A stretch of 64,000 nucleotides of DNA from Desulfocucumis palustris (GTDB lineage Bacteria > Bacillota > Desulfotomaculia > Desulfotomaculales > Desulfocucumaceae), in NCBI RefSeq assembly GCF_002933875.1, contig NZ_BFAV01000071.1, forward strand, positions 78,097 to 142,096. The letters are read 5' to 3'. Both the position numbers and the translations under genes were made by a program. Numbering within the stretch: the first letter of the stretch is position 1; each line of letters begins with the position of its first letter. Below, piece by piece: positions 36,457-51,400 of the stretch. The notes under the pieces are model-generated. The model worked only from the letters and a program-made list of their open reading frames with translations, made no database searches and had not been told where the DNA came from.

Positions 36457-39400
36457 ATGAAAGTCATTCAAAATAACCTAGAGTATATTGAAAATATAAT
36501 TAAAGAAGTTGTTGTTAACTTGCTAAAGGAGAGAAGTGATTCACTGGATTTATATAAAAGTTTTTTTGATTTGGGTGTTAATTCAGTGTTAGCTGTGGAG
36601 TTGATAGAAGCAATTAATCAACAATTAGGGATTGAATTAGAGATCCAAGTGATATTTGATTATAGAGGAATTAAGGAGCTGGCAAAATATATTTTTAATC
36701 AATATGGAAAAAATACCAGGGAGAAAAAGGGGATTAATAATAATCACCAAGCACCAAGAGAACTGGCTTCAGAGGTGGCGATAATAGGTATTTCGGGCAA
36801 ATTTGCCGGTTCAGAAACAATTGAGGAATTTTGGGATCATCTTCAAGCCGGAGATAGTTGTATAGAGGAAATTAACCGAAAAGGATGGGAACAAAATATA
36901 TACTACCATCCTGATCCTCTCCAAATGAATAAATCAATTAGCAAATGGGGTGGATTTTTAAAGAATATTGATGATTTTGATGCCTTATTTTTTAATATCC
37001 CGGAATCTGAAGTGGAAAAAATGGATCCACAACAATATTTATTCTTGGAAGAAGCATATAAAGCTTTTGAGGATGGGGGATATTCCACCGAATATTTATC
37101 AGGAAAAAAAGTCGGGGTTTTTATAGGTGGTCGTAACTCGGGTAATAAAGGGAAAAAATTACTGGACCAGGAGATAAATGCCCAAACATTCTTGGCCAAT
37201 GATATGTCGGTTTTAGCTGCAAGAATATCGTATTTTTTAAATTTAAAAGGACCAAGTATAGCCATAGATACCGCATGTTCATCCTCCCTGGTGGCGATTC
37301 ATTTGGCCTGTAACAGTATTTATAAAGGTGAATCGGAAATTGCCTTAGCGGGTGGAGTCTTTATCCTTAACTCCCCGGAGTTTTTAATTATGTCATCCAA
37401 AACGGGTATGTTATCACCCGATGGCAAGTGCAGAACCTTTAGCAAAAAAGCTAATGGAATGGTGATTGGAGAAGGGGTTGGAGCTTTAGTATTAAAGCGA
37501 TTGGACGCGGCAATGAGAGATAGGGATCATATTTATGGAGTCATTAAATGCTCTGCCATTAATCAAGATGGAAAGACAAATGGTATTACCGCACCGAGTA
37601 TGCTTTCTCAAAAAGCATTGATATATGAAACTTACAAGAATTCTTCTATACATCCTGAAACAGTTAGTTATGTTGAAGCACATGGTACAGGCACTAAACT
37701 GGGGGACCTAATTGAGATTAAAGCTTTAACCGAGGCATTTCGTGAATTTACTGATGAGTCGCAATTTTGCGTTATCGGATCACATAAACCCAATATCGGG
37801 CATACAGTAATGACGTCCGGGATTGCGGGTGTTTTTAAAATTTTGATGGCGATGAAATATAGGAAAATACCAGCAAACATTGGAGTAACGGAAGAGAATG
37901 AACAAATTGATTTTAAAAAAAGCCCTTTTTTCACGAACACATCACTTAGAGAATGGAAAAGTAAGGATGAAGTGCCATTAAGAGCGGGGATTAGCGCGTT
38001 TGGGTTTAGCGGAACAAATTGCCATATAATTTTTGAGGAACCACCGCAGCAAAATAATAGTTCAAACAATCCGGTCAGACCCTATTATATTTTCCCCTTT
38101 TCTGCCAAGACAAAAGCAGCTCTGGTTCAAAAATTTTCAGATATGGCCAATTGGCTGGAAAAAGAAGGGGAAAATCATTCAATTGAAGATATTTCCTATT
38201 CATTATCAATTGGGAGATGCCATTTTCCGGTACGATATGCTTTTATTGCAAAGGACATGGATGAACTGAAACACAAAATAATGAAGATTAATGAAAGTGG
38301 AGCAGCAGAAAAGTTTGATGGAGACTCTTATAATAAGGATCCAATATTGGAAGGCTATGATAAGCAACTGATTGAAGAGTTACAGGGTGACTGTGATTTA
38401 ATTAGCGAGGAATATAAAGAAAGACTAATAGTTTTATCAGAATTATATGCCAAAGGATACAATTTAAATTGGGAAAGTTTATTTAAAGCGGGTAAGTACT
38501 ATCGTATTCCTTTACCTACATATCCATTTAACGGAGGAAGCTGTTGGATATCAGAAACAGGTGACACTGAGCTTCAGGAAACCGTGGAGATTAATCTGGA
38601 AAATATTCTCGCAAATAAAAACATACAGAGTTATATTTCGGAAGCAGAATCAGAAGGAGGCATGCGGATAAAGGAGTTAGACTCGCTTCTTTGCAAATTG
38701 CTCTGGGGGCAATTACAATCCCTGGGATTTTTTATAAAAGAAAATACATTGATAGCTGATCTGAAAGCCAAAACCGGTCTGCGTAATTTGTACCACCGGT
38801 GGCTCGAAGAAAGTATAGCGGTTCTGGCACGGCATAACTATCTTAAGTATGATGGAGCGTCATGCACTGTGCACGATACAATGCCGCTTAATATAAATGC
38901 TGTCTGGAAAGAATGGGGTCATAAAAAGGTTACGTGGATGGAAAACCCCAATCTGAAAGCCCAGGTTACTTTGGTGGAGGCAATGCTAAGAGCTCTACCG
39001 GAAATTCTTACAGGAAAAGTACTTGCAACCGATATTATGTTTCCGGGTTCTACTATGGAATTGGTCGAAGGGATATACAAAAACAACCTGGTTGCGGATT
39101 ACTTTAATGAAGTGCTGGCGGATACTTTAATTGTCTATATTCAAGAAAGGCTTAAACAGGGTTCATCCGCACGAATCCGGATACTTGAAATTGGCGCCGG
39201 CACCGGCGGAACCAGCGCTGTGGTCTTCCAAAAAATAAAACCTTTCAGGGATCACATACAGGAATATTGCTATACCGATATCTCCAAAGCGTTTTTGATG
39301 TACGCCGAAGAAAAATATGGCCCGCAAAACCCTTACTTGACCTATCAAATATTCAACGTAGAAAAGCCGGTTGCCGGGCAGGGCGCCCCTATGGGCGGAT

Positions 39401-42400
39401 ATGATATTGTGATTGCCGCTAATGTACTGCACGCCACTAGAAATATTAGACAAACCCTGGGCAATGTCAAAGCGGCTTTAAAGAAAAATGGTTTGATTAT
39501 ATTAAATGAGATAAATAGCAATTCGTTATTTAACCATCTCACTTTCGGTCTTTTAGAGGGCTGGTGGCTGTACGAGGATCCGGTGCTGCGTATTCCAGGC
39601 TGCCCTGGGTTATACCCTGAAACCTGGCGGAAAGTATTAGAAAATGAAGGATTTCGGTCAGTTTTCTTTCCTGCGCAAGAGGCGCATGATTTGGGTCAGC
39701 AAATTATTGCTGCCAAAAGTAATGGGGTTATTGTCCGGCAAAAGCAACAGATTAAATCGAGCATAAAGTCTGTGGATAAAAGAATTAATGTGATTGCAAG
39801 CCGGTCATATTTAAGTAACAAGACTCCGCAACTATTCATAGCAAAGGATCAGCATCCCATATTATTGAAGACAAATGCAGTTCAAAGGGGGGTTGATATA
39901 ACTGACCAATTGATAGAGGAAAATATTAAAGAGATAATTCTAGAAAAACTTTCAGAATCATTAAAAGTAGATATAGATATGATAGATGTTGATGAGCCTT
40001 TCAGGGATTACGGAGTTGATTCTATTTCCGGGGTTCGTTTGGTTCAGGTTATCAACCAAATCTTGATGATTGGATTAGAAACTACAAGTCTGTTTGATTA
40101 TAGTTCAGTGAATAAATTGACGAACTATATTTTGTTAAAATACAAGGATGAGATTATAAAAACTTTAGGACAGGGTATAGAACAAGCAAGCGCTAATGAC
40201 GGTTTGAGCCGTGATGACAAAAAAAACCGGCCTGCTTATTCTTATCCAAAACGCATTCTAAGGTTATTACCAGAACCTGATATTATAAAAAAAGAAGAAC
40301 ATAGCCGCGACTTAATACAAAAAGATCTCATTGCAATTATTGGAATAAGTGGACGATTTATCAGATCTAAAAACGTCCACGAATTATGGGGACATCTCTC
40401 AAACGGGACTAATTTAATTGAAGAAGTCAAAAGATGGGATCTTTCCAAGTATTATTCAAAGGACATGCAATATTGCAAATTTGGCAGTTTGTTAGAGGAT
40501 ATTGACAAATTTGATCCTCTCTTTTTCAATATTTCTGGGCTTGAAGCAGCTTATATGGATCCACAGCAGCGTATCTTTTTAGAAGAATCATGGAAGGCAT
40601 TGGAGGATGCCGGTTATGCAGGAGCAGGAGTTCAAGGATGCCTTTGTGGAGTTTATGTGGGATGCATGGGAGGAGATTATCAGCAGCTTTTAGCAGGCAG
40701 CCCTCCCGCACAAGCGTTTTGGGGAAATATGGGGTCCGTGGTGCCTGCCCGTATCGCCTATTATTTGGATCTTCAAGGACCTGCCATAACCGTTGATACC
40801 GCATGCTCCAGTTCCTTGGTTGCAATTCATCTTGCTTGTCAAGGTTTGTGGGCTAATGAAATAGAAATGGCATTGGCCGGCGGGGTGTTCATTCAATCTA
40901 CTCCTGAGTTTTATTTACATGCAAATCGAGCCGGTATGCTGTCTTCAACAGGGCGCTGTTACACCTTTGATGAACGGGCGGATGGGTTTGTCCCTGGGGA
41001 AGGGGTTGGCGTGGTTGTTCTGAAGCGGCTCAAAGAGGCAATTAAGGATGGCGACCACATTTATGGGGTTATTCGCGGATCAGGAATTAATCAAGACGGC
41101 ACAACCAATGGAATTACCGCACCGAGTGCAAAATCCCAGGAACGTTTGGAGTGTCAAGTATATGACACATTTAAAATCCATCCTGAACATATCCAATTGG
41201 TAGAAGCTCATGGAACCGGCACTAAATTAGGAGATCCAATTGAGTTTCAAGCTCTAACCCGGGCATTTAGAAAGTATACCGATAAAAAAGAATACTGTGC
41301 CGTAGGATCAATTAAGACAAATCTTGGACACACACAAATAGCAGCAGGGGTCGCCGGGGTCATAAAGGTCGTAATGTCATTACAGCATAAGAAAATTCCG
41401 CCGTCATTACATTTTCAATCGGGAAATAAAAATATTGAGTTTAAAGATAGTCCGTTTTATGTTAATACCGGCCTTAAAGATTGGGACATCGGACCGGATT
41501 CAAAGCGTTGTGCCGTGGTCAGCTCCTTTGGAGCCAGCGGTACAAATGCTCATATGGTCATTGAAGAAGCCCCAAAGGTAGAGCGACAGTATTCAGAAAA
41601 GCCGGGTTATCTAATTGTGCTGTCGGCTCGTACCTTTGAACAGCTAAGACAGCAAGCCGGGCAAATGATTGATTTCTGCCAACAAAAGCCTCAGGTAAAC
41701 TGCGGAAATATGAGTTATACGCTGTTTGTGGGAAGAAAACACTTTAACCATCGTTTGGCATGTGTCGTTAAAAATCAGCATGAGCTTGTTAAGCTTTTGA
41801 AAAGATGGCTGGAAAAGGGCAAGGTCTCACAAATTTATGTTTCTAAACTGGGTGAACATGACCACCGGGAACAGCCCTCCCTGAAGCGATATGGAAATCA
41901 ATGCATCCGGAACTGTCAAAGTGCACATAATGCGGATTATTTAGAGCAATTATCCACGGTGGCAGATTTTTATGTTCAAGGATATGGGTTGGAATATGAA
42001 CAATTGTTTTTAAATGATAATTATTCCAGAATTCCCCTGCCCACCTATCCTTTTGCCAGGGAACGCTACTGGATACCTGAAATTAATACCAAATCCGCCG
42101 GCATTAGTTTATCAGCGACTTTACCAATGGCAGCTCCCAGTCATCCCCTGCTGCACCAAAACACCTCCGATCTTTTCGAACAGCGGTTCAGTTCAATTTT
42201 TACCGGCCAGGAGTTTTTTCTGGAGGATCATATAGTTAAGGGCCGGCGGGTCTTACCCGGTGTGGCTTATCTTGAGATGGCCAGGGCGGCGGTGGAACAG
42301 GCAGCACCAGTGTTGGAAGAAAACCGGGCCGGGATACGACTCAAAAACGTTGTGTGGGCTCATCCCATTGCCATAGGTGAGCAGCCGGTACAGGTACACA

Positions 42401-45400
42401 TCGGACTTTTTTCTGAAAACAACGGAGAAATCATCTATGAGATCTATAGCGAACCTGAAGAGAGTCACCTAGATCCGGTGGTGCACAGTCAGGGCACTGC
42501 TATGCTTAGTTCAGCGGCAGAAGCTCTCCTTCTTGATTTAACCGCTTTACAACTTCAGTGCAGCCAAAGCATTCTTTCTTCCGCCCAATGCTACGAAACC
42601 TTCCGTTATATGGGGCTGGACTACGGTCCGGGACACCAGGGGATTGAGAAAATCTATCTGGGCCCAGGTCAGTTATTGGCCAAGCTATCTTTACCCGCCT
42701 CCGTCTACGATACACTGGACCAATTCGTCCTGCATCCCAGCATGACGGATTCCGCACTGCAAGCGTCGGTATGTTTAATGATGGCTTTCGGTGATGCCGA
42801 CGGCAGAGCTGCCCGCAGGCCGCCTCTGCCCTTTACATTACAGGAGCTTGAAATCCGTGGCAGTTGCACCCCCGACATGTGGGCATTTATTCGTTACAGT
42901 GACGGCAGCAAAGCCGGGGATAAGGTACAAAAAATAGATATTGATTTATGCGACGACCAGGGACATGTTTGTGTACAGATGAAGGGATTTTCAGCCCGGG
43001 TGTTGGAAGGTGAAGCGGGTTCGGCGGGAGCCGCCGCAACGCTTGGTACTCTGCTGCTTCATCCCTGCTGGAAAGAACAGGCCGTCAACAAAGAAGCCAC
43101 GGACCCTGTTTATGCTCAGCACCTGGTGTTGCTCTGCGAGCCGGATGAAGTTACCCGGGAAAGCATCGAAACTCAAATGAACGGAGTTCGTTGCCTTCCC
43201 CTGGAATTATTCCAGCAGAACGGTATAGAAGAGCGGTTTCAAGCTTATGCCGCCCGGGCTTTTGAAGAAATCCAAAACATTCTCAAAAACAAACCCCAGG
43301 GCAAAGTGTTGATCCAGGTTATCGTTTCCACCCGGGAAGAACAGCAACTTCTCTCCGGGCTTTCCGGATTACTGAGAACAGCCCGGCTTGAGAATCCAAA
43401 ACTGATAGGGCAATTGATTGAAGTAGAACCAGGTGAAAATTCCACAGGAATCGTAGAAAAGTTGAAAGAGAACAGCCGAAGCCCTGTGGATAACCAGATT
43501 CGCTATCAAGCCGGCAAACGTTTGCTTGCCGGTTGGAGCGAAATGGAAATTTCCCGGGAAGCATCGCGGATCCCCTGGAAAGACCGGGGGATCTATCTCA
43601 TCACAGGTGGCGCCGGCGGTCTGGGACTAATTTTTGCCGAAGAAATTGCGCATAAAGTCATAGATGCTGTCCTGATCCTCGCCGGCCGATCCCCACTGAG
43701 CAATGACAAGCGAACAAGAATTGAAAGATTGCAGGCATTGGGCGCCAGGATAGAATACAAGCAATTTGATGTGACCCAGAGGAAAGCGGTTACCGACCTG
43801 ATCCAGAGCATCCAGGAGGATTTTGGAAATCTAAATGGCATCATCCATGGCGCGGGAGTAATTAGAGACAGCTTTATTATTAAAAAGACCAGGGATGAGC
43901 TGCGGGAGGTGCTGGCTCCCAAGGTTGCCGGACTGGTTAATTTGGATCAGGCAACCAAAGAACTGCCACTGGATTTCTTCGTTCTTTTTTCTTCGATATC
44001 AGGAAGCTTAGGCAATCCAGGTCAAGCAGACTATTCCACCGCCAACGTCTTTATGGACGCCTATGCCCGATATCGTAACAGCCTGGTGCTCTCCAAACAG
44101 CGTCATGGTCAAACGCTGTCCATTAACTGGCCGCTGTGGCGAGAGGGCGGGATGCGGGTTGATGAAGAAACCGAAAAGATGATGACGCAGAGCATGGGTA
44201 TGATGGCCATGCAAACCGCAACCGGCATCAAAGCCTTGTATCAAGGCCTGGCCTCCGGAAAGGATCAGGTGATGGTGCTGGAAGGCAAAGTGGATCGAAT
44301 GAAGCAAAAACTACTTTCCATTTCCACTCCTGGTAATGCACAACCTGAGAAAAATACTGCAGCATCTGCTTCCACACGGATAGCTGCCGGCGGATTGCTG
44401 GACAAAGTGCAAGCGGCTTTGATGCAGATAGTATCCAAACTACTTAAAGTTAAGATGGATGTTCTGGATACCGATACCGAACTAAATGAATATGGATTTG
44501 ATTCAATCACTCTGACCCAATTTACCAATAAACTAAACGAAGCATACAATCTTGAACTGAATCCCACCATTTTTTTTGAACATCCAACCCTCCAAAGTTT
44601 TGCAGAATACTTGATGGAAGAACACCAAGCTGTGTTTGCGGCTAAATATGGGGCACAAACCAGGGCCGAGCACATTGTTCAAACCATTGATAACTCAGTG
44701 GAAGAAAGCCCGCCCGGCAAAAGACGACGCTCCAGGTTTACAAAAATAACGGCAGTACCCGCATCAAAACAGGATACCAACGTACCTGAACCCATTGCCA
44801 TTGTGGGAATGAGTGGCATATTTCCAATGGCCCGGGATGTGAATGAATTTTGGGATAACCTGGCGGAAAGTAAAGACTGTATCACAGAAATTCCCGAAAG
44901 CCGTTGGAATTGGCAACAGTATTACGGGGATCCCGCAAAAGAAGCGAACAAAACAAACATCAAATGGGGTGGCTTTATAGACGGTGTAGATGAGTTCGAT
45001 CCCCTATTCTTCGGGATTTCTCCCCTGGAAGCCGAGCTCATGGATCCCCAACAGCGTTTACTTATGACGTATGTTTGGAAGGCTATTGAAGACGCCGGCT
45101 ATTCGGCTCAAAGTCTCTCGGGGACTAAAACAGCGATTTTTGTTGGAACTGCCAGCAGCGGCTATAGCGGACTGATTTCCCAAACAAATAGAGCAATTGA
45201 AGCCTATTCCTCCACCGGTATGGTGCCTTCGGTGGGACCCAACCGGATGAGCTATTTTCTAAATATTCATGGACCCAGTGAACCCATTGAAACCGCCTGT
45301 TCGAGCTCATTGGTGGCGCTTCACCGGGCAGTATGCGCCATGGAGAATGGAAGCTGTGAGATGGCAATAGCCGGAGGTGTCAATACCATAGTGACACCGG

Positions 45401-48400
45401 AGCTTCACATCAGTTTCAACAAAGCCGGCATGCTTTGTGAAGATGGACGGTGTAAAACCTTCTCCAACAAAGCCAATGGCTATGCGCGGGGCGAAGGTGT
45501 GGGTATGCTTTTCCTGAAAAAGCTGAAGGCCGCGGAGCAATCAGGTGACCATATTTATGGATTGATTCAAGGTACCGCGGAAAACCATGGCGGTCGCGGC
45601 AATTCGTTGACGGCGCCTAACCCAAAGGCTCAGGCGGAACTGTTGCAGACCGCTTATACCAAGGCAGGAATCGACCCCAGGACCGTTACTTACATAGAAG
45701 CCCATGGAACAGGCACAGAACTGGGCGATCCCATTGAAATCAACGGGCTAAAGGCAGCTTTCAAAGAGCTGTACCAGGCCACGGGAGAGCCACAGGTAAC
45801 CGCTGCTCATTGTGGGTTGGGTTCAGTGAAGACCAATATTGGTCATTTGGAACTGGCCGCGGGAATCGCCGGTGTGATTAAGGTTCTATTGCAACTCAAA
45901 CATAAAACCTTAGTTAAAAGTCTTCACTGCGATATCATTAATCCATATATCCAACTTAACAACAGCCCATTTTACTTAGTCCAAGAAACAAAGGAATGGA
46001 AGCCGTTAAAAGATTCCAAAGGCAAAGACCTTCCCCGCCGGGCTGGCGTGAGTTCCTTTGGATTTGGGGGCGCAAACGCCCACGTGGTGATAGAGGAATA
46101 TATTCCAAAAGACCCGGATCGGCCTGAAATTGCCATTAATCCTCAAAATCCTGCAATTATCGTGCTGTCAGCAAGGAATGAAGAGCGGCTTAAGGAGCAG
46201 GCGCAGCAATTGTTGGCTTTTATCGGGGAGAGGCAATTCATAGATGCTGATTTAGCCCATATGGCCTACACGCTTCAGATAGGACGGGAGGCCATGGAAG
46301 AACGTCTGGGTATGATTGCGGTCTCTATGAAGGAACTTGAAGAAAAGCTGAAAAGTTTTGTGGAAGGCAGGGATGATATTGAGGCCTTCTTCCAAGGGCA
46401 GGTTCAACGCCATAAAGAGACGTTGGCTGCTTTTACAGCAGATGAAGATATGCAAAAGGTGATTGATGCCTGGATTAGAAAAGGAAAGCATGCCAAAATT
46501 TTGGACCTTTGGGTAAAAGGTTTTAACATTGACTGGGACAAGCTCTATGTGGATACCAAACCACATCGAATCAGCCTGCCGACCTATCCATTTGCCAGGG
46601 AACGCTATTGGGTGCCTGAGACAGCAACTAATATTGGCAATACTACAACCAATTTAGGTATTTCAGCCTCCCTTCATCCTCTGCTGCATCAAAATACCTC
46701 CGACCTTTCCGAACAACGGTTCAGCACAACCTTTACAGGTAAGGAGTTTTTCCTGGCGGATCATGTGGTAGGGGGACAGCGAGTCTTCCCCGGTGCGGCT
46801 CATCTCGAAATGGCCCGGGCGGCAGTGGAGCAGTCAGCAGGGGACTTGAAACAAGGACAGACCGGGATTCGGCTCAAAAACTTCGTATGGTCCCGTCCCA
46901 TTGTCGTAATGGAGCGGCCGGTCCAGGTGCATATCGCGCTTTTCTCTGAAGACAGTGGACAGATTGCCTGTGAGATTTATGGCAAGTCCGGGGAGACCGG
47001 AGCCGGGCCTGTAGTGTATAGCCAGGGCAGCGCGGAGCTTTATTCCCTTGCGGGAGCTCCTGTCCTGGATCTAAAGATCTTGCGGGAGCAATGCAGCAAT
47101 AGCAGTCTTATCTCCAGCCAATGTTACGATACCTTTAGGTCGATGGGGCTCCAGTATGGTCCGGGTCACCAGGGAATTGAGAAGATTTATATGGGGCGGG
47201 AGCAAGTCTTGGCGAAGCTCTCCTTACCTTCTTCTGTTTCGGAAAATCAAGATAATTTTGTCTTGCACCCCGGCATGGTGGATTCGGCCTTGCAGGCCTC
47301 GATATATTTAATGATGGATACCAGCGGTAAAGCCCTCCTCAAACCTGCTCTGCCCTTTGCTCTTCAAGAGCTTGAAATTCTCCACAAATGCACTCCCGGG
47401 ATGTGGGCATTGATTCGATATGGCGACAGCGGTGATGCAGGTGAGAAGATGCGGAAAATCGATATCGATATGTGTGACGAGCAAGGCAGGGTTTGTATAC
47501 GTATCAAAGGATTTACAGCCAGAGTGCCGGAAGGAGAAATTCCGGCCAGCGATATGTCTTCAACAGTTCCTGAGGAAACAGCTGTCGAACCATTGGTTGG
47601 AACCACCATGCTGATCCCTGTATGGGATTCAATTTCAGTAGGGAAGGTGCAAACCTTCCCATTTTATACGGATCAGGTTGTGATTGTTGGCGGAGATGAA
47701 GACAATAGGATAGCTATTCAAAAACACTTTCCAGAAGCACGTGTTCTGGAGATCGGGATCGGTAATACCATTGAAGAGATAGTTCAAAATCTCAAAGGAC
47801 ACGGCCCAATCGATCATGTCCTGTGGATTGCCCCCCATAATCCGTTAGACCCCCTGACCGGGGATGCATTGATCGAAGGGCAGAAACAGGGGGTGCTCCT
47901 GGTTTTCAAAATGATTAAAGCCTTGCTTGGTTTGGGGTATGGCGCTAAGAATTTAGGCTGGACTGTGATTACCATGCAGACCCAACCCATCCATAAAAAA
48001 GATTCGGTGAATCCAACCCATGCCAGTCTTTACGGGTTGCTCGGTTCGATGTCAAAAGAATATCCAAACTGGAAGGTCCGACTGGTTGATCTGGAAGCGG
48101 ATTGTGATTGGCCGATTGACGATATTTTTACTTTACCTCCGGAGCCCCAGGGGAATGCTTTGGTTTATCGAGGCCAGGAGTGGCACCGGCAACGGTTAAT
48201 TCCATTCCAATGTTCACCGGCGGCTGGGAAATTATGCAGGACCGGCGGAGTATATGTAGTGATTGGAGGTGCCGGCGGCATCGGGGAAGTCTGGAGCGAA
48301 TATATGATTCGAACCTACCAAGCCCGGATAATTTGGATCGGCCGTCGACAGAAGAATGCGGCTATCCAGGCTAAATTAGACAGGCTGGCGGGTTTAGGGC

Positions 48401-51400
48401 CCGCCCCGCATTACATCGCTGCGGACGCAACCGATGGCAAGGCTTTATATCAAGCCTATGAAGAGATTAAGAAAAGATATTGGCAGATTCATGGGGTGAT
48501 TCATTCCGCCATTGTGTTGCTGGATAAAAGCCTGGTGAATATGGAAGAGGAACAATTCAAAGCCGGACTTTCAACCAAGGTCGATGTGAGTGCGCGTATG
48601 GCGCAGGTTTTTTATAAAGAACCCCTGGATTTTATAATTTTTTTCTCTTCCATGATAGCGTTTACAAAAGCGCCTGGACAAAGCAACTATGCTTCCGGCT
48701 GCACCTTTAAGGATGCTTTCGCGCTTCAACTGGCTCATCAATGGCCCTGTGCGGTGAAAGTGATAAATTGGGGCTATTGGGGTAGTGTTGGCATCGTTGC
48801 TTCCAAAGTTTATCAGGACCGGCTGGCACAGATAGGCATGGGCTCCATTGAGCCCCCGGAAGCCATGGAGGCATTGGAAGTGCTCCTGACCGGACCGGCA
48901 GATCAAATTGTGTTCATGAAAACAACGAAACATCCGGTAATGCCGGAAATGAATCCGGAGGAATTGATAACAGTATATCCAGAAAACCTTCCCTCAAATA
49001 TCCAAAACGTGCTAAAGCATATTCCCAAAAAGTATTCGCACCTTGGGCGCATTAAATCAGAAATGGATCGGCAAATGAAGGATATGGACGGACTCCTCTG
49101 CAAGTTGTTATGGGGTCAATTGCAGTCTGTTGGACTGTTTATGGAAGAAAATCCGGTTATAGCCGAGCTTAAAACAAAAATAGGGCTAAGTGACCTATAT
49201 TATCGATGGTTTGAAGAAAGTATGGGGATTTTGGCCCGGAATAATTATCTCAGATTCGACGGAAAGTCATGCCGCGTGATGGATAGTACCCCCGTAAATA
49301 CAGCTGCTGTATGGGAAGAGTGGGATCGAACAAAGAGCGCCTGGCTGGAAAATCCGGATAGAAAGGCCCGGGTGGTTTTGGTGGAGGCGATGCTGCGGGC
49401 TTTACCCAAAATTATTACCGGAAAGATAGTTGCCACTGATATCATGTTCCCCAATTCTTCCATGGAATTAATCGAAGGGATTTATAAAAACAATAAAGTT
49501 ACGGATTATTATAATGAAGTGCTTGCCAATACCATAGTTGTCTATATTCAGGAAAGGCTTAGGCAAGATTCTTCCGCCCAAATTAGAATTATTGAAATTG
49601 GGGCGGGCACCGGAGGTACCAGCGCCATGGTCTTCCGGAAATTAAAGCCTTATCTGGAGCACATTCAAGAATATTGCTATACGGATATCTCCAAAGCTTT
49701 TTTGCTGTATGCCGAAAAAGAGTATGGCCCTGAAAATTCTTATTTGACCTATAAAATATTTAACGTGGAACAGCCTGTTGTGGGACAAGGCATCCCTGCT
49801 GGTGAATATGATATTGCGATTGCCGCCAATGTACTGCACGCCACCAAAAATATTAGGCAGGCCATACGCAATGCAAAGGCAGTTTTAAAAAAGAATGGTT
49901 TGTTTTTGTTAAATGAGATTAGCGGCAAATCTTTGTTTACCCACCTGACCTTCGGTCTTTTGGAAGGCTGGTGGTTGTATGAAGATACAGGGTTACGCAT
50001 TCCGGGCTGTCCGGCATTATATCCTGCCGCCTGGCAAGAGGTGCTGGAAAGTGAAGGGTTCAGGTCGATCCTCTATCCGGCACAAGAAGCACATGATTGG
50101 GGCCAGCAGATTGTTGCTGCCGAAAGTGACGGGATGGTCCGGCAAAAAAGACCCTGTCAACCCGGCGTCATCCCCGGGAAGAAGAGCGGGGCGCCCATCA
50201 GCCGGAAAACTCCGGCACAGGATATACATTCCCAATTACAGAAAACAGAACCAATTTATAGAGGACCTGAAGTAATTGACCAAATGGTCAAGGAGCATGT
50301 GAGGACCATCATCCGGAAAAGTATAGCGGAAACATTAAAATTGAAAGAGAGACAAATCCAGGATGATCGATTTTTTTCAGAATATGGTGTGGATTCGATT
50401 ATAGCTGTAAATTTAGTCAACTTAATCAGCCGGCAATGTAAAATCACATTGCAAACCACGGCGTTGTTCGATTACAACAATGTGAATCAACTGCTCCGGC
50501 ATATTATTCGGGAACATAAATCCGCTTTGATTACCTCTATACAAGAGAATATGCCTTTAAAAAGTACCGCCATGGAATCCCGGGGAGAAGCAATAGCTGT
50601 AGCCCAGGGACAACTTTTTACTTATCACAACGTCAAACGAAAAGGTTCAAAATATAAATCTCAATTAGAGAGTGTAAAATCACCTAAAGATTTTTTAAAA
50701 GAGGATAATCAACAGGGCTATTACCGTATGGTCATTGAACGGCCTGGAGGGATTGAAGATTTAAAAGTAATCAAATCAGCTGTCCCGGAACTTAAAGAAA
50801 ATGAGATTCGGATCGCTGTTCGCGCTTTTTCGTTGAATTTTGGAGACTTATTATGTGTAAAAGGCCTGTATCCTACCATGCCCCCTTATCCTTTTACACC
50901 GGGATTTGAGGCCAGCGGTATCGTGGTGGATATTGGCGAATCGGTGACGTCTGTTCGGCCGGGGGATGCGGTTGTTGTTGTAATGGGAGAAACCCTGGGG
51001 GCACAGGCAAGCATGATTACCTGTTCAGCCAGGCAAGCATTTCTAAAACCCGAAACATTATCATTTGAAGAAGCTTGTGCATTGCCTGTGGTTGCCATGA
51101 CCATGATTAACGCTTTTCGTAAAGCACGGCTTAAAAGAGGAGAAAGAATATTAATCCAAACCGCAACTGGAGGAACAGGGCTTATTGCCGTTCAGTTAGC
51201 TAAATATTACGGCGCAGAAATATATGCCACGGCTGGTTCTCAACATAAACTGGATTATTTAGAGAAACTCGGCGTATCCTATAGAATTAATTATCAAGAA
51301 ACAGATTTTGAAAAAGAGCTTAGTCAATTGACCCATGGGAAGGGTGTTGATGTTGTAATTAATACCTTGCCCGGGGATGCCATACAAAAAGGGCTGAACT

